Below, piece by piece: positions 52,400 to 62,850 of a stretch of DNA of 64,000 nt. The first letter of the stretch is position 1; the number at the start of each line of letters is the position of its first letter. The position numbers and the translations under genes are program-made. A model generated the notes under the pieces. That model ran no database searches. It was not told the origin of the DNA and was given only the letters and a program-made list of their open reading frames with translations. Source of the stretch: Sporosarcina sp. BP05 (lineage in GTDB: Bacteria > Bacillota > Bacilli > Bacillales_A > Planococcaceae); the NCBI RefSeq assembly GCF_014282005.1, contig NZ_JACFTD010000005.1:186001-250000 (forward strand), written 5' to 3'.

Positions 52400-53659
52400 A
52401 TGACTAACAAGAAGAAAATTCACTTCGGCTGGTGGGTACTCATCGGCATTTCGCTCATGCTGGCATTTACACGAGGTGGTATTAATAGTTCAGGTGCATT
52501 ATTTTTAACTCCAGTTTCTGAGGACTTAGATATTGGTATGGGTAGTTTGACATTATACTTTAGTGTTTCTTCAATTGTAACAATGCTATTTTTACCGATT
52601 GCCGGTAAGATGATGGCGAAATATGATATTAGGTTACTACTCATTGCCGGTGTAATTTTACAAGCTGGCTCTTTCGCCATGTTTGGCCTCATGACTTCAG
52701 TGTGGGGATGGTATTTATTCGCTATTCCAATGGCAATGGGTTCAGTTTTCGTTGCTACAATGGCTGGCCCTGTATTGATCAATAACTGGTTTAAAAAACA
52801 TAACGGATTAGCAATGGGTGTCATGATGGCATTTGTCGGAATAGGCGGTGCTGTTATCTCACCAATCGTTGGTAACCTGATTGCCAATAATGGTTGGAGA
52901 TCGTCTTACATTACGCTTGGGCTTGTCGTAATCGCCATCGTTATTCCCATTATAATCTTATTAATTAGAATGGCTCCTCAACAAAAAGGGCTACTTCCAA
53001 TTGGTATGGATGAAGTTAAAGAAGGTGCAAACGAAGCACCGGTTGAGCCTAATAAAGGTGTGCTAGCTGCTGTAGCAAGAAAATCTTCTGCATTTTATGC
53101 ATTAGTCATCTTTTTCTTCTTCATCACCTCGATTGCCAGCTTTGGCCAACATATTCCACCATTTGCAATGGGCCTTGGCTACACGGTTCAATTCGCGGGC
53201 AATGCTTTGGGGATTTGGATGTTTGGTTTGCTAGTTGGAGCCATCCTTTTCGGTTTCTTAAGCGACAAGATTGGCGCGAGAAATACGGCTATCTTCTCAA
53301 TGATTACGGGATTGATTTCAATCGGGCTTCTGCTTACAGTCGCAGATAACTCGACAATTTTCATGATTGCAATCGGGTTTTTCGGAATTGTGTCTGCATC
53401 GGTAGGTACACTTGGACCAATTCTTACAACTGCCCTTTTCGGCAATAAAGAATTTAGTCAAATTTATTCAACAGCTGCAATAGGACTAGCTGTTGCGGGT
53501 ATTGTAGCATTACCTGGATATGGATTTGTATTTGATTTAACGGGATCTTATACATTAGTCCTTTATACAATTCTCGCAATGCTTGTTATCAATATTCTCT
53601 TTATCATCTTGGCGTTTAAAGGTAAAAAGAAACTTCAAAAAGCAGGATTGTGGAATTAA
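52400..53659 (+). CDS. MFS transporter, oxalate:formate antiporter-like
   Basis: A 419-residue carrier with 12 predicted spans. It begins IHFGWWVLIGISLMLAFTRGG, the FGW(W/R) start common in OFA/monocarboxylate-type MFS proteins. The GxLxD(R/K)xG loop between spans 8 and 9 is FGFLSDKIGARNTA, and WFKKHNGLAMGVMMA is the loop before span 5. GGATGG precedes ATG 52400. It probably moves a small carboxylate; the substrate is unknown. Single gene. Confidence 0.88.
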   Translation: MTNKKKIHFGWWVLIGISLMLAFTRGGINSSGALFLTPVSEDLDIGMGSLTLYFSVSSIVTMLFLPIAGKMMAKYDIRLLLIAGVILQAGSFAMFGLMTSVWGWYLFAIPMAMGSVFVATMAGPVLINNWFKKHNGLAMGVMMAFVGIGGAVISPIVGNLIANNGWRSSYITLGLVVIAIVIPIIILLIRMAPQQKGLLPIGMDEVKEGANEAPVEPNKGVLAAVARKSSAFYALVIFFFFITSIASFGQHIPPFAMGLGYTVQFAGNALGIWMFGLLVGAILFGFLSDKIGARNTAIFSMITGLISIGLLLTVADNSTIFMIAIGFFGIVSASVGTLGPILTTALFGNKEFSQIYSTAAIGLAVAGIVALPGYGFVFDLTGSYTLVLYTILAMLVINILFIILAFKGKKKLQKAGLWN

Positions 53660-53687
53660 TCTCATCTAAACTATTTGAATTAATAAT

Positions 53688-53722
53688 AGAGCTTTCTAGG
53701 ATATTTTCCGGAAGGCTCTTAT
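53688..53722. terminator. Hairpin between convergent MFS and amidohydrolase genes
   Basis: The nine-bp stem agagctttc/gaaggctct with one G-T pair lies between the two stop codons. The T tracts on both sides are weak, so it is a probable shared terminator only. Confidence 0.6.
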
Positions 53723-53747
53723 TTGTAATTGACATGGTCAAAATTCA

Positions 53748-54923
53748 CTATTTTTGATAGTCTAGCACAATCCCTGCAAATGTTTTCGCAATCATTTCCA
53801 TTGCCGGTTCATGAAAATCAAATTTTTCATGGTGATGCGGGAACACTTTTTTAGGATCCTCCATTTTTGCACCCACGAAGAAGTAAGCACCAGCAACATG
53901 TTGCAGGTAATAAGAAAAATCCTCGACTGGCATTATTGGTTGCGTTTCCACAACAGCATCACTACCAAATACATCCGCCGCTGCTTTTCGGACGACGTCC
54001 ATTTGCGCGCCATGATTCCAAAGTGCATCGTATCCTCTTTCAATCTGTACATCCACCTCACAACCGAGTCCGCGACCTATAGAACGAGCAAGGTCCGTCA
54101 GACGAACACTCGCGAGAGTACGTAACTCTTCATCAAAGACACGAATCGTTCCTTCCATTACCGCTTTTTCTGGAATGACATTATCCGCATCCCCAGCATG
54201 AAACTTCCCAATAGAAATGACGAGCTCTTTCAATGGATCTGTATTGCGACTCACAATGGATTGAAGTGCAACCATGATGTGGCTTGCTGCTAAAATCGGA
54301 TCTGCTCCCTTGTGAGGCTCCGCTCCATGTGCCCCTGAGCCATTTACAGTAATTTTGATTGTATCTTCGCCAGCTTGTAAATAACCGTCACGCACATAAA
54401 CATGGCCTGAATCCATAGTGGATTGAAGATGTGCACCGTAAATCGCATCGACACCATCTAAACAACCATCAGCAATCATCGCTCTCGACCCACCCGGCGG
54501 CAATTCTTCTCCGAACTGATGGATGAGGACGATATTTCCTTGAACTTGATCTTTCAAGGCATTTATCGCTTTTGCAAAACCTAGTAATGCAGCAGTATGG
54601 CCATCGTGTCCACAGGCATGCATAACTCCTGGAACAGTTGACTGGTATGAAGCATTCTTTGCATCATGAATAGGTAATGCATCGAAATCGGCTCGAAAAG
54701 CGATTGTTTTCCCCGGCTTTCCTCCGCGTATTATTCCTACCACACCCCTCCCACCAACTCCGCTCCGCACTTCGATTCCTAAGTCAACCAAGTAGTTGGC
54801 GATATAGGCTGGTGTTGCAATTTCCTTGTGTGACAATTCAGGATGCATATGCAAATGACGACGCACGTAAATCATTTCTTCCATAAATTCCTCTATTTTA
54901 TTGAATAACATTTCTTTCAACAT
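53748..54923 (-). CDS. M20-family amidohydrolase (N-acyl-amino-acid or hippurate hydrolase type)
   Basis: A 391-residue zinc-dependent hydrolase. The metal site is seen as Cys-His in HACGHDGHTA (near 103-112), Glu-Glu in QFGEELPPGG, His in GAHLQST and the late His in FPHHHEKFD. The dimerisation domain covers about 185-300. RRHLHMHPELSHKE near the N-terminus is diagnostic of the IAA-amino-acid/hippurate hydrolase subgroup. AAAGGGG lies eight bases before ATG 54923. It faces the aminotransferase/ABC operon across a 298-base region and probably releases a free amino acid from an N-acyl conjugate that the operon imports. That link is inference. Confidence 0.9.
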   Translation of the reverse strand: MLKEMLFNKIEEFMEEMIYVRRHLHMHPELSHKEIATPAYIANYLVDLGIEVRSGVGGRGVVGIIRGGKPGKTIAFRADFDALPIHDAKNASYQSTVPGVMHACGHDGHTAALLGFAKAINALKDQVQGNIVLIHQFGEELPPGGSRAMIADGCLDGVDAIYGAHLQSTMDSGHVYVRDGYLQAGEDTIKITVNGSGAHGAEPHKGADPILAASHIMVALQSIVSRNTDPLKELVISIGKFHAGDADNVIPEKAVMEGTIRVFDEELRTLASVRLTDLARSIGRGLGCEVDVQIERGYDALWNHGAQMDVVRKAAADVFGSDAVVETQPIMPVEDFSYYLQHVAGAYFFVGAKMEDPKKVFPHHHEKFDFHEPAMEMIAKTFAGIVLDYQK

Positions 54924-55221
54924 CGACTAATCCCCTTTCCTTCGATTCATTTCTGAATAATAAACGAGTTACTTGACCTGTATTTAATCATATAGCAGTG
55001 GAAAAAGGAAATTGGAAGTATCTATACCGCCTTTTGTATAATTATACTTGTAATCGCATTTGAATGCATGTTATAATTTTCGACATCGCGAATACAAGTA
55101 CCACAATATTTGTCGATTAGTTAAAATTATATTGCTAATTTTCAGATAGTGACGTATATTTTATTTACAAACAAATAATTATTCACTAATGAATACCGTT
55201 ACTTTTAGGAAAGGTGGTCGT
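54924..55221. other. Divergent control region of the amidohydrolase and regulator operons
   Basis: AT-rich and non-coding, with promoters for both directions presumed. I find no -24/-12 sigma-54 promoter (TGGCAC...TTGC), in keeping with the regulator's lost GAFTGA loop. TTGACC near 54973 with CATATA downstream could be a vegetative promoter. Confidence 0.45.
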
Positions 55222-56586
55222 ATGACAGGATTTTTCTTACATCCAAATTCAAAAGAAGAAATTATTGATTCGTATGATGAAGATATCATCGTTACCAATC
55301 ACGCAGGTATTATCGTAAAAGCCTCACAAATTAGTGGACGCTACTACGGGATACGTGCTGAGGACCTTCTTGGTAAATCTGTATATGATCTAGAAAAAAG
55401 GGGTATTTTCTCTCCTGCTATTACTCCGCTCGTCCTTCTACAAAAAAAGAAGGTAGTTGTTATACAAGCGACCCCTTCCGGACGAAAAGCACTCATTACA
55501 GGTATGCCATTCTTTAATGAGTCAGGTGAAGTTGAATTTGTCCTTAGCTACTCCTATGAAGTAGCCGAACTTCTCGTCATCCAGGAATATATGAAAGAAC
55601 TTGAAAACGAGATGTCCCTTGCAAAAGAGGAGCTTACGCTACTGCGAAAAGAAAATCTTACAATCGATGGATTGACGATTGAAAACAGGACGACACGAAT
55701 TGCTTATGAAACCGCTAGGAATGCGGCAGCACTCGACGTTTCTGTCATCCTTTACGGAGAACAAGGAACCGGGAAAACGACAATGGCAAAGTTCATTCAT
55801 AACGAAAGTAAGCGAAACAATGGACCTTTCATTGAAGTTGACTGCGAAACAATGCCGGAAGCGATGTTTGAACGTGAATTATTCGGTGGAGAGTTCGAGC
55901 AAAAGGAAACGGGCCTATTAACGTTAGCCCATGAAGGTACCCTCTATTTAAAGGGGATTGATAAGCTTTCGGTTCATCTTCAAGGAAAAATTGCAAATGT
56001 ATTGAAAGAACGTAGATATACACCTATTCACGCAACTACAGTATTCCCACTTGATGTGAGGCTGATTAGCTCCTCCGAGAATGCATTGACGGAAGCAGTT
56101 GCTGATAAAACATTCCATCAAGATTTGTATTATATGCTCCATATCGTTCCAATTCATTTAAAACCACTTCGTGATCGAAAAGAAGATTTGATTGCTTTGA
56201 TTTCAATTTATTTAAATCAGTTTTCAACTACCCATACGACTACTAAGAAGCTCTCAGATGATGTGTTTAATCAGCTGTTGCTCCTTGAGTGGAACGGGAA
56301 CCATAGCGAACTCAAAAATGTTATGGAACGGTTGGTTGTACAAAGTACTTCCCCTGTTATTACGGCAAAAGACTTACCACCAGAATACCGTAAAAATACA
56401 GATGATGACCTATCTATCATCCATCTTGAAGGCCGAACACTACCAAGCATTTTGGATGATGTGGAAATGAAAGTGTTAAGGGATGCGCAGGAACGTTATC
56501 GTACAACTACTGAAATTGCTAAGTTCCTTGGAATAAGTCAACCATCAGTGGTTCGTAAGTTAAAAAAATATACTGATATCGAGTAG
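55222..56586 (+). CDS. PAS-AAA+-HTH regulator with degenerate sigma-54-type domain
   Basis: A 454-residue regulator laid out like RocR or TyrR. A PAS domain covers about 15-110 ([18 protein letters not shown]), a short coiled coil 115-150, an AAA+ domain 160-390, and a Fis-type helix-turn-helix 415-452 ([19 protein letters not shown]). Walker [10 protein letters not shown], is intact near 180-188. After ELFG the GAFTGA sigma-54 contact loop is absent (GEFEQKETG), and Walker B reads GTLYLKGID where the family has LFLDEI. It therefore probably neither remodels sigma-54 nor hydrolyses ATP efficiently. ATG 55222 follows AAAGGTGGT; the frame is open from 55189. It is cotranscribed with the aminotransferase, 11 bases downstream. 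Confidence 0.87.
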   Translation: MTGFFLHPNSKEEIIDSYDEDIIVTNHAGIIVKASQISGRYYGIRAEDLLGKSVYDLEKRGIFSPAITPLVLLQKKKVVVIQATPSGRKALITGMPFFNESGEVEFVLSYSYEVAELLVIQEYMKELENEMSLAKEELTLLRKENLTIDGLTIENRTTRIAYETARNAAALDVSVILYGEQGTGKTTMAKFIHNESKRNNGPFIEVDCETMPEAMFERELFGGEFEQKETGLLTLAHEGTLYLKGIDKLSVHLQGKIANVLKERRYTPIHATTVFPLDVRLISSSENALTEAVADKTFHQDLYYMLHIVPIHLKPLRDRKEDLIALISIYLNQFSTTHTTTKKLSDDVFNQLLLLEWNGNHSELKNVMERLVVQSTSPVITAKDLPPEYRKNTDDDLSIIHLEGRTLPSILDDVEMKVLRDAQERYRTTTEIAKFLGISQPSVVRKLKKYTDIE

Positions 56587-56597
56587 GAGGATTTACT

Positions 56598-57926
56598 GTG
56601 CAGCAAAAAGTAGAAGAACAACAAGACTGGCTTCATATGGTCGACAACATTGGAAATTTTCTCGCACCGAGTATGGCAAAAGATCATCCGAACTTACCAG
56701 TGGTAAAAGCAGAAGGATGTTATTATTACGGCGCTGATGGCAAGCGGTACCTGGATTTCACTTCTGGCATTGCTGTCGAGAACGTAGGACATCGGCACCC
56801 TAAAGTCGTCCAGGCAATCAAAGACAGTGCAGACCACCTGATTCATGGCCCATCAGGTGTTATCATCTACGAATCTATTTTAAGATTGGCTGCTGAATTA
56901 CAAACGATTTTACCGCCAAAACTGGATAACTTCTTTTTTGCGAATAGCGGCACTGAAGCAATTGAAGGTGCATTAAAACTTGCTAAATATACGTCACGAA
57001 GACCTTATATCGTTTCTTTCACTGGCTGTTTCCACGGTCGTTCAATGGGCGCACTAAGTGTGACAACATCGAAGAGTAAATATCGGAAACATTTGCAGCC
57101 CACTTGGCTTTCCTATCAGTTGCCATACGCACTTCCTGAGTACCTTCCTGAAGGAGCAGATCCAGACGTCTTCTTCCCTGAAAAACTTGAGCAAGACGTA
57201 AAAAAACTATTCAACCACCAAGTAGATCCGGAAGAAGTAGCTTGTATGATTATCGAACCAGTTCTAGGTGAAGGTGGATACATCATCCCACCAAAACCTT
57301 GGCTGAAAAAGGTGCGTGAAATTTGCGACCGCCATGGCATTCTCCTTATTTTCGATGAAGTACAAACAGGATTCGGTCGCACGGGCAATTGGTTCGCTGC
57401 ACAGACATTCGATGTCAAACCGGATATCATGGCGATTGCCAAAGGGATTGCTGCAGGTCTTCCGCTTAGCGCTACAGTCGCTTCGAAAGAACTAATGGAC
57501 CAATGGCCTCTCGGTACACACGGCACCACATTTGGTGGTAACCCTATTGCTTGCTCTGCTGCCCTCGCTTCCCTCGAAGTGATGAAAGAAGAAAAGCTAT
57601 TGGAAAACGCAACTGAAATGGGCGCCTATGCAATGGAGCGCTTACTTGAAATGAAACTACACCATCCAGTAATTAAAGACGTTAGAGGTGTTGGTTTGAT
57701 GATTGGTATCGAGCTTGGCAATCCCGAAACGGGTGAACCTGACGGCGAAGCAGTAATGGCCATCCTTGATAGTTGCCTTCACAAAGGTGTGCTGTTCTAC
57801 TTATGCGGCAACTCTGGTGAAGTTATCCGGATGATTCCTCCGTTAACGATTACAAAAGAGCAGATTGATGATGGATTGACTGTATTGGATGAAGCTTTAA
57901 CAGAATTTGAAAATAAAACAAATTAG
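56598..57926 (+). CDS. Class III PLP-dependent aminotransferase
   Basis: A 442-residue omega-amino-acid-type transaminase (GABA, ornithine or diaminobutyrate group). The PLP pocket shows [27 protein letters not shown], the cofactor Asp in [15 protein letters not shown] and the Schiff-base Lys in [13 protein letters not shown] (near 275). GTG 56598 has AGGAGG eight bases upstream. It sits between its regulator and a polar amino-acid importer in one operon, so it probably deaminates the imported amino acid. The exact donor cannot be read from sequence. Confidence 0.92.
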   Translation: MQQKVEEQQDWLHMVDNIGNFLAPSMAKDHPNLPVVKAEGCYYYGADGKRYLDFTSGIAVENVGHRHPKVVQAIKDSADHLIHGPSGVIIYESILRLAAELQTILPPKLDNFFFANSGTEAIEGALKLAKYTSRRPYIVSFTGCFHGRSMGALSVTTSKSKYRKHLQPTWLSYQLPYALPEYLPEGADPDVFFPEKLEQDVKKLFNHQVDPEEVACMIIEPVLGEGGYIIPPKPWLKKVREICDRHGILLIFDEVQTGFGRTGNWFAAQTFDVKPDIMAIAKGIAAGLPLSATVASKELMDQWPLGTHGTTFGGNPIACSAALASLEVMKEEKLLENATEMGAYAMERLLEMKLHHPVIKDVRGVGLMIGIELGNPETGEPDGEAVMAILDSCLHKGVLFYLCGNSGEVIRMIPPLTITKEQIDDGLTVLDEALTEFENKTN

Positions 57927-57943
57927 AAATGGAGTGATTTATT

Positions 57944-58738
57944 ATGAAAAAGTGGTCAGGGATTGCACTTCTACTCGTTCTAGTGATGAGTGTACTAGTT
58001 GCATGTGGAACGAAGGACGAAGCAACTGGTGAGAAAACAGGTACAGCAGATACAGCGGATACGAAGATACTTAAAATGGGAACGTCTGCGGATTACCCCC
58101 CATTCGAATATGTTGATACAGCAGTAAGTGATGAAATCATCGGTTTTGATATTGATTTGGCAAAAATGGTTGCCAAAGAACTAGGTTACACTTTAGAAAT
58201 TGAAGACATGGATTTCAACGGTTTAATTCCCGCACTACAGGCAAAAAGCATTGATTTGGTCGTTGCAGGAATGGACGGCAACAATGAAGAACGTAAAAAA
58301 GTAATTGATTTTTCGGCTGCTTATTTTACAGCTACAAATCTAGTTATTACAATGAAAGATAGCAATATTAATAGCGCAGAAGATCTTAAAGGCAAAAAAG
58401 TTGGTGCTCAAACGGCATCTGTTCAAGAAAAAGGTGCGAAATCACTTGAAGAACAATATGGTTACTCTGTTGAAAGCCGAGACCGCGTTCCGGATCTTTT
58501 CCAAGAAATTAAATCGGGACATCTTGATGCAATCGTCATTGCAGATGTAGTGGCAAATGGCTATATCGAGTCGAATAAAGATTTAGCAAGTTTTGAACTT
58601 CCTGAAGAGCATAAATTAGGTTTATCAATGGCTTTCCAAAAAGGCAGTGCATTGACAGCTGAATTTGACCGTGTTCTCAAAGAATTACAAGATAATGGTG
58701 AAGTAGAGAAATTAGTTTTGAAATGGTTCAGCAACTAA
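57944..58738 (+). CDS. Amino-acid ABC transporter substrate-binding lipoprotein (SBP family 3)
   Basis: A 264-residue lipoprotein. The signal peptide ends in the lipobox LVAC (Cys near 22). The mature protein shows GTSADYPPFEYVD, the amino-acid ligand segment IGFDIDLAKMVAKELG, and the RKKVIDFSAAYF region of family 3. GGAG precedes ATG 57944, 17 bases after the aminotransferase stop. It delivers a polar or charged amino acid to the adjacent permease. Confidence 0.94.
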   Translation: MKKWSGIALLLVLVMSVLVACGTKDEATGEKTGTADTADTKILKMGTSADYPPFEYVDTAVSDEIIGFDIDLAKMVAKELGYTLEIEDMDFNGLIPALQAKSIDLVVAGMDGNNEERKKVIDFSAAYFTATNLVITMKDSNINSAEDLKGKKVGAQTASVQEKGAKSLEEQYGYSVESRDRVPDLFQEIKSGHLDAIVIADVVANGYIESNKDLASFELPEEHKLGLSMAFQKGSALTAEFDRVLKELQDNGEVEKLVLKWFSN

Positions 58739-58765
58739 TTCATTCGAGAGAGAGGATGTAGAACC

Positions 58766-59425
58766 ATGAATTTAGACTTTACCCAAATCGTCTCCTCGAT
58801 TCCTTATATTTTACAAGGAATCGGGGTCACCCTTAAAATTGTTGGCGTTGCAGCACTTATTGGTTTTACTATCGGAATTTTGTTAGCACTATGTAAAATC
58901 GGACGATTTAAAGGATTGAAATGGTTTGCCGATATCTATACATCCATTTTCCGTGGAACTCCTTTAATTCTCCAATTGCTGTTAATTTACTACGGTACCC
59001 CGCAATTATTCGATATTAAAGTCACAGCGTATACCGCAGCTGTCTTGGCATTTGGTTTTAATTCGGGTGCATATATCTCAGAAATTATTAGAGCTGGTAT
59101 TTTAGCTGTAGATAAAGGACAGCTAGAAGCTTCAATGGCTCTTGGTATCCCCTATAAGAAAATGATGAAGGACATAGTTTTGCCCCAGGCTTTGAAAAAT
59201 ATTTTGCCTGCGTTGATGAATGAATTTATTACCTTAACAAAGGAATCGGCGATTGTTACTGTCATTGGCGTAACGGATATTATGAGGAGAGCATATATCG
59301 TGGGCGGTAATACATATCGCTATTTTGAATCCCTAATCTTCGCAGGTGTTATCTATTATCTGATGGTAATTGTATTAACACTGATTGGTAAAGCGGTTGA
59401 AAGGAGGATGAGGCGTAGTGATTAA
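58766..59425 (+). CDS. Amino-acid ABC transporter permease (HisM/GlnP family)
   Basis: A 219-residue membrane subunit with about five spans. The EAA loop is [24 protein letters not shown] near residues 120-143, and [17 protein letters not shown] is the family's conserved N-terminal segment. As the only permease gene here it presumably forms a homodimer. It overlaps the ATPase gene by eight bases. Confidence 0.94.
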   Translation: MNLDFTQIVSSIPYILQGIGVTLKIVGVAALIGFTIGILLALCKIGRFKGLKWFADIYTSIFRGTPLILQLLLIYYGTPQLFDIKVTAYTAAVLAFGFNSGAYISEIIRAGILAVDKGQLEASMALGIPYKKMMKDIVLPQALKNILPALMNEFITLTKESAIVTVIGVTDIMRRAYIVGGNTYRYFESLIFAGVIYYLMVIVLTLIGKAVERRMRRSD

Positions 59426-60140
59426 AATCCAAGATCTTCGTAAAAGTTACGGCAAAGTTGAAGTGTTAAAAGGGATTTCAACCACTATTCAAAAAGGTGA
59501 AATCATTGCGATTATCGGACCTTCTGGTTCTGGGAAATCAACATTTCTGCGTTGCATCAATCTACTTGAAACACCAACAAGTGGACATATATGGGTGAAT
59601 GAAGCTGAAGTAACAAACCCAAAAGTCAATATTATGAAGGTGAGAGAGCAAGTTGGGATGGTATTTCAACAATTTAATCTCTTTCCTCATATGACGGTTC
59701 TTGAGAATATTACCTATGCGCCGATAATGGTAAAAGGGACTTCCAAGAAAGACGCTGAATTACATGGACGTGAGTTGCTAAAAAAAGTGGGACTTTCCGA
59801 AAAAGAAGGTGAGCATCCAGTTCGTTTATCGGGCGGACAAAAACAGCGTGTGGCCATTGCAAGAGCGTTGGCAATGTCGCCTGAAATGATGCTTTTCGAT
59901 GAACCAACTTCTGCCCTTGACCCTGAAATGGTTAAGGAAGTACTAGAAGTTATTAAATCGTTAGCGCTTACAGGTATGACGATGGCGATCGTAACCCATG
60001 AAATGGGATTTGCCAGAGAAGTCGCAGATCGCGTGTTGTTTTTGGACGATGGACAATTAGTTGAAGACGCGCCCCCTGCCGAGTTCTTTTCTTCACCAAA
60101 AAGTAAACGTGCACAAGACTTTTTAGAAAAGATTTTGTGA
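59418..60140 (+). CDS. Amino-acid ABC transporter ATPase (GlnQ/HisP family)
   Basis: A 240-residue ATPase. Walker A is [15 protein letters not shown], the signature [15 protein letters not shown], Walker [15 protein letters not shown] and the switch His [10 protein letters not shown]. It starts with GTG overlapping the permease gene, with GGAGG in the permease's last codons. It is the last gene of the regulator-aminotransferase-transporter operon and is followed by a terminator. Confidence 0.95.
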   Translation: MIKIQDLRKSYGKVEVLKGISTTIQKGEIIAIIGPSGSGKSTFLRCINLLETPTSGHIWVNEAEVTNPKVNIMKVREQVGMVFQQFNLFPHMTVLENITYAPIMVKGTSKKDAELHGRELLKKVGLSEKEGEHPVRLSGGQKQRVAIARALAMSPEMMLFDEPTSALDPEMVKEVLEVIKSLALTGMTMAIVTHEMGFAREVADRVLFLDDGQLVEDAPPAEFFSSPKSKRAQDFLEKIL

Positions 60141-60156
60141 TTAGTTTAATTGTGTT

Positions 60157-60207
60157 AAAAACCAGCAACCCAGCCGATTGAATTCGCCTGAGTTACTGGT
60201 TTTTTTT
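60157..60207 (+). terminator. Terminator of the amino-acid transport operon
   Basis: The imperfect stem aaaaccagcaacccag with ctgagttactggtttt ends in eight T residues, 16 bases past the ATPase stop. The A run on the other side may also serve the convergent MATE gene. Confidence 0.88.
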
Positions 60208-60231
60208 GAGTTATTTGTATTCGCGTTACCA

Positions 60232-61605
60232 TCACTGACGATTCTTTTTCGGCGACACCAGAGCGTATCTTTCCCATTTCCTACTCTTCCATCGGAAATA
60301 CATAATAATAGCACGTGTCCATTCATCTACAGTAATCGCTAGCCATACGCCGACGAGACCGAGATTTAATTCGAACACTAAAAAATAGCCTAATGGCAAA
60401 CTCATGGCTACCATTGAAAAAGAACCAATGATGACCGGATATTTTGCATCTCCAGCTGCACGCAAGGAGGAGATAATGACAATGTTCAAAGTTCGTCCGG
60501 TTTCGAGTAAAATACTTAGAAGTAAAACGGATGCCCCTATTTCAATGATGTCAGTGTTATCCGTAAACAACCCCATTAATGGATAGCGGAATATGATAAC
60601 CAACATCACCATACATAACGTAAATAGAAATGCCCATTTAACACTTGTCCAAACACTCGTATATGCTTCGTCTTGTTCATTTCCACCAACAAAACGGCCA
60701 ACAATGATCGCCGTCCCCATACCAATCGCAATAGCGAATAAATATGTAAACATTGATATGTTTACAGCATATTGCCTTGCTGCTAATGATTCCGTTCCTA
60801 AATACGTCACATAATACAAAAATACAATTTGACATCCTTGATACATCACTTGCTCAAGGGCAGATGGTATGCCCATCTGTAATATTTTTCTGATATATTC
60901 TTTTGACAGTGTAATATAATAGCGGAACTCCACGCGATATTCCATAACTCGATAAAGTATCCAAAAGAAGACAATCATTGCAAGTAAACGACTGACAACT
61001 GAAGAAATTGCTGCACCTTGTACCCCTAACTCTGGAAAACCGAACTTCCCAAAGATCAACGCATAGTTGCCGACTACGTGAACAATATTCATACCTAATG
61101 AAACAAACATCGTTTGTTTTGTAAAGCCATGCACACGAATAATCGCTGACAACGAATTAATAATAGCTTGTAAGAATATCGCTCCGCCTACAATGATTAA
61201 ATATTTTGAAGCATGGTCCAGTACATCACCCTGTAAATTCATAGCGATCATCATATTTTTTGAAAATATAACGAAAATAACACTCATAAGAAGGCCGACA
61301 ATTAAATTTAATGTAACCGCTAATGCTGAAATTTTGGATGCTTCGAGATATCTTTTCGAACCAAGATATTGTGATACAACAATCGCTGCCCCATTGCCGA
61401 CGACTTCAAGGATGAGAATAGCAATATGAACGTATTGATTTGCCGCTCCTACACCTGACACGGCATCATCTGACAACGCACTCAACATGAATGTATCTGC
61501 AATACCCATCAACATAAAAAGAAAAACTTCTAAAAAAATTGGCCATGTTAGGTGAAATAAATTCAGTTTTTTGACTGGGCCTTTTGCAATTGCAGTTGCT
61601 GTCAT
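60232..61605 (-). CDS. MATE-family multidrug/toxin efflux transporter
   Basis: A 457-residue exporter with 12 predicted spans in two MATE repeats. The first carries WPIFLEVFLFMLMGIADTFMLS and VGNGAAIVVSQYLG, the second GIPSALEQVMYQGCQ and GMGTAIIVGRFVGG. ATG 61605 has AGAAGG about seven bases upstream; the open frame to 61671 lacks a site. It exports organic cations or metabolites by Na+ or H+ antiport. Substrate unknown. Confidence 0.92.
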   Translation of the reverse strand: MTATAIAKGPVKKLNLFHLTWPIFLEVFLFMLMGIADTFMLSALSDDAVSGVGAANQYVHIAILILEVVGNGAAIVVSQYLGSKRYLEASKISALAVTLNLIVGLLMSVIFVIFSKNMMIAMNLQGDVLDHASKYLIIVGGAIFLQAIINSLSAIIRVHGFTKQTMFVSLGMNIVHVVGNYALIFGKFGFPELGVQGAAISSVVSRLLAMIVFFWILYRVMEYRVEFRYYITLSKEYIRKILQMGIPSALEQVMYQGCQIVFLYYVTYLGTESLAARQYAVNISMFTYLFAIAIGMGTAIIVGRFVGGNEQDEAYTSVWTSVKWAFLFTLCMVMLVIIFRYPLMGLFTDNTDIIEIGASVLLLSILLETGRTLNIVIISSLRAAGDAKYPVIIGSFSMVAMSLPLGYFLVFELNLGLVGVWLAITVDEWTRAIIMYFRWKSRKWERYALVSPKKNRQ

Positions 61606-61871
61606 TATTACGCCTTCTTTTCTATGTCTAACTACAAACAATACATATATTACCATACGTTTTAAATTCAAACTATATATATTGTTTGTATAACACTTTT
61701 ATTATTCATGTAGAGACTGCGACAATGTCACCGCAACTAAAAAAGGGAAAACTTAAAAATATCTCACTTCATTTTTACCTTCGTCACTGTAAAACGTGCA
61801 CCGATAAGGCTTTGGTCGCTCTCAGTATGATTGGTGGTCCTCCATTACTCCCTGTACCTGCTTCGAAATCC

Positions 61872-62822
61872 TCACTTTAAATCCTTTAAATAAACACCAT
61901 ATGTTTTCCATGGATTAAAGTCTAGTTTTTTATAAAAGTCCACTAAAATTGTCCAATCAATAATGATCGTTTCAATACTTCGTTGTTGTAAATAAACCAT
62001 TGCTGCTTGTACAATCGCTAATCCGTACCCTTGCTTTTGTTCATTTGCATCAATTCCTAGTGGACCAATCCCACCGACTTCTTGTTCAAAAAGGGGGCTC
62101 CAATAAACATTTTGTGCAATGAATGGCGAGTGCCTATCATTTATTCTGCAAAACCCTATGATTTGGCCCTTCTTTTTGACGATGACAAATTCTCGCCCAT
62201 TCCCATTCATTTCAAAGTATTTCATCGTTTCATAGACCCATCTTCCTGGAAAACATCTTTCTAGAAATGAAATTAAGTCTGCTTCTTCCTTCTTTTTAAG
62301 TATTGAAAATGCAACTGAATGATCAACAGGTAAGTCATATTTTTTATCCAGGTGATTAATCAAATCATATGTGTCTACTCTTTTATTGTAGCCATGTTTT
62401 TCTGCCCACTTTTGTGCATCCGTATAATGATCTGGTATACCTGAGAAATAGTGAAAAGGGTCGCCACCCAATTGCATCTCCTCAACACCATTTCCCTTTA
62501 AATCTGCTTCTGCACGTTCTAGTAGCGTTGTACCAATACCTTTTCCACGGTGGGCACTGTCTACTAATAGCACTTGGATCCAGCCCCTTTTAGGATCCAT
62601 TTTCACATCTATTTCTTCTTGCCATCGTTTAGCGACTACAAATCCAATCACATGGTCCTGATCATCTACTGCGATATATGAACTGCCATAGCTTATGTTC
62701 ACGTCATCGAAACTATTCTGTATAAACAACTCTTCACGCATCGGAAAATCAACGGCTAATTCTTTATTCCATAACTCTACTAGTTCTTTTAATCTATCGC
62801 GCTTCCAAGCAATGATTTTCAT
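61872..62822 (-). CDS. Protein with two GNAT acetyltransferase domains
   Basis: A 316-residue protein. The first GNAT domain (about 1-165) has the acetyl-CoA loop VLLVDSAHRGKGIGTTLL, matching the Q/RxxGxG/A pattern. The second (about 170-316) has LGIDANEQKQGYGLAIVQAAM, a weaker loop. GGAGGGG precedes ATG 62822. Duplicated GNAT proteins of this kind acetylate small amines or antibiotics, but nothing here gives the substrate. It follows the broken FAD oxidoreductase gene by 28 bases on the same strand. Confidence 0.85.
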   Translation of the reverse strand: MKIIAWKRDRLKELVELWNKELAVDFPMREELFIQNSFDDVNISYGSSYIAVDDQDHVIGFVVAKRWQEEIDVKMDPKRGWIQVLLVDSAHRGKGIGTTLLERAEADLKGNGVEEMQLGGDPFHYFSGIPDHYTDAQKWAEKHGYNKRVDTYDLINHLDKKYDLPVDHSVAFSILKKKEEADLISFLERCFPGRWVYETMKYFEMNGNGREFVIVKKKGQIIGFCRINDRHSPFIAQNVYWSPLFEQEVGGIGPLGIDANEQKQGYGLAIVQAAMVYLQQRSIETIIIDWTILVDFYKKLDFNPWKTYGVYLKDLK

Positions 62823-62850
62823 CTAAACCCCTCCACTACTACAATGGTTA

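Noticed and set aside
61686..61880. 64-codon plus-strand frame upstream of the MATE gene
   Set aside because: No ribosome site, and its 3' part overlaps the end of the GNAT gene on the other strand.
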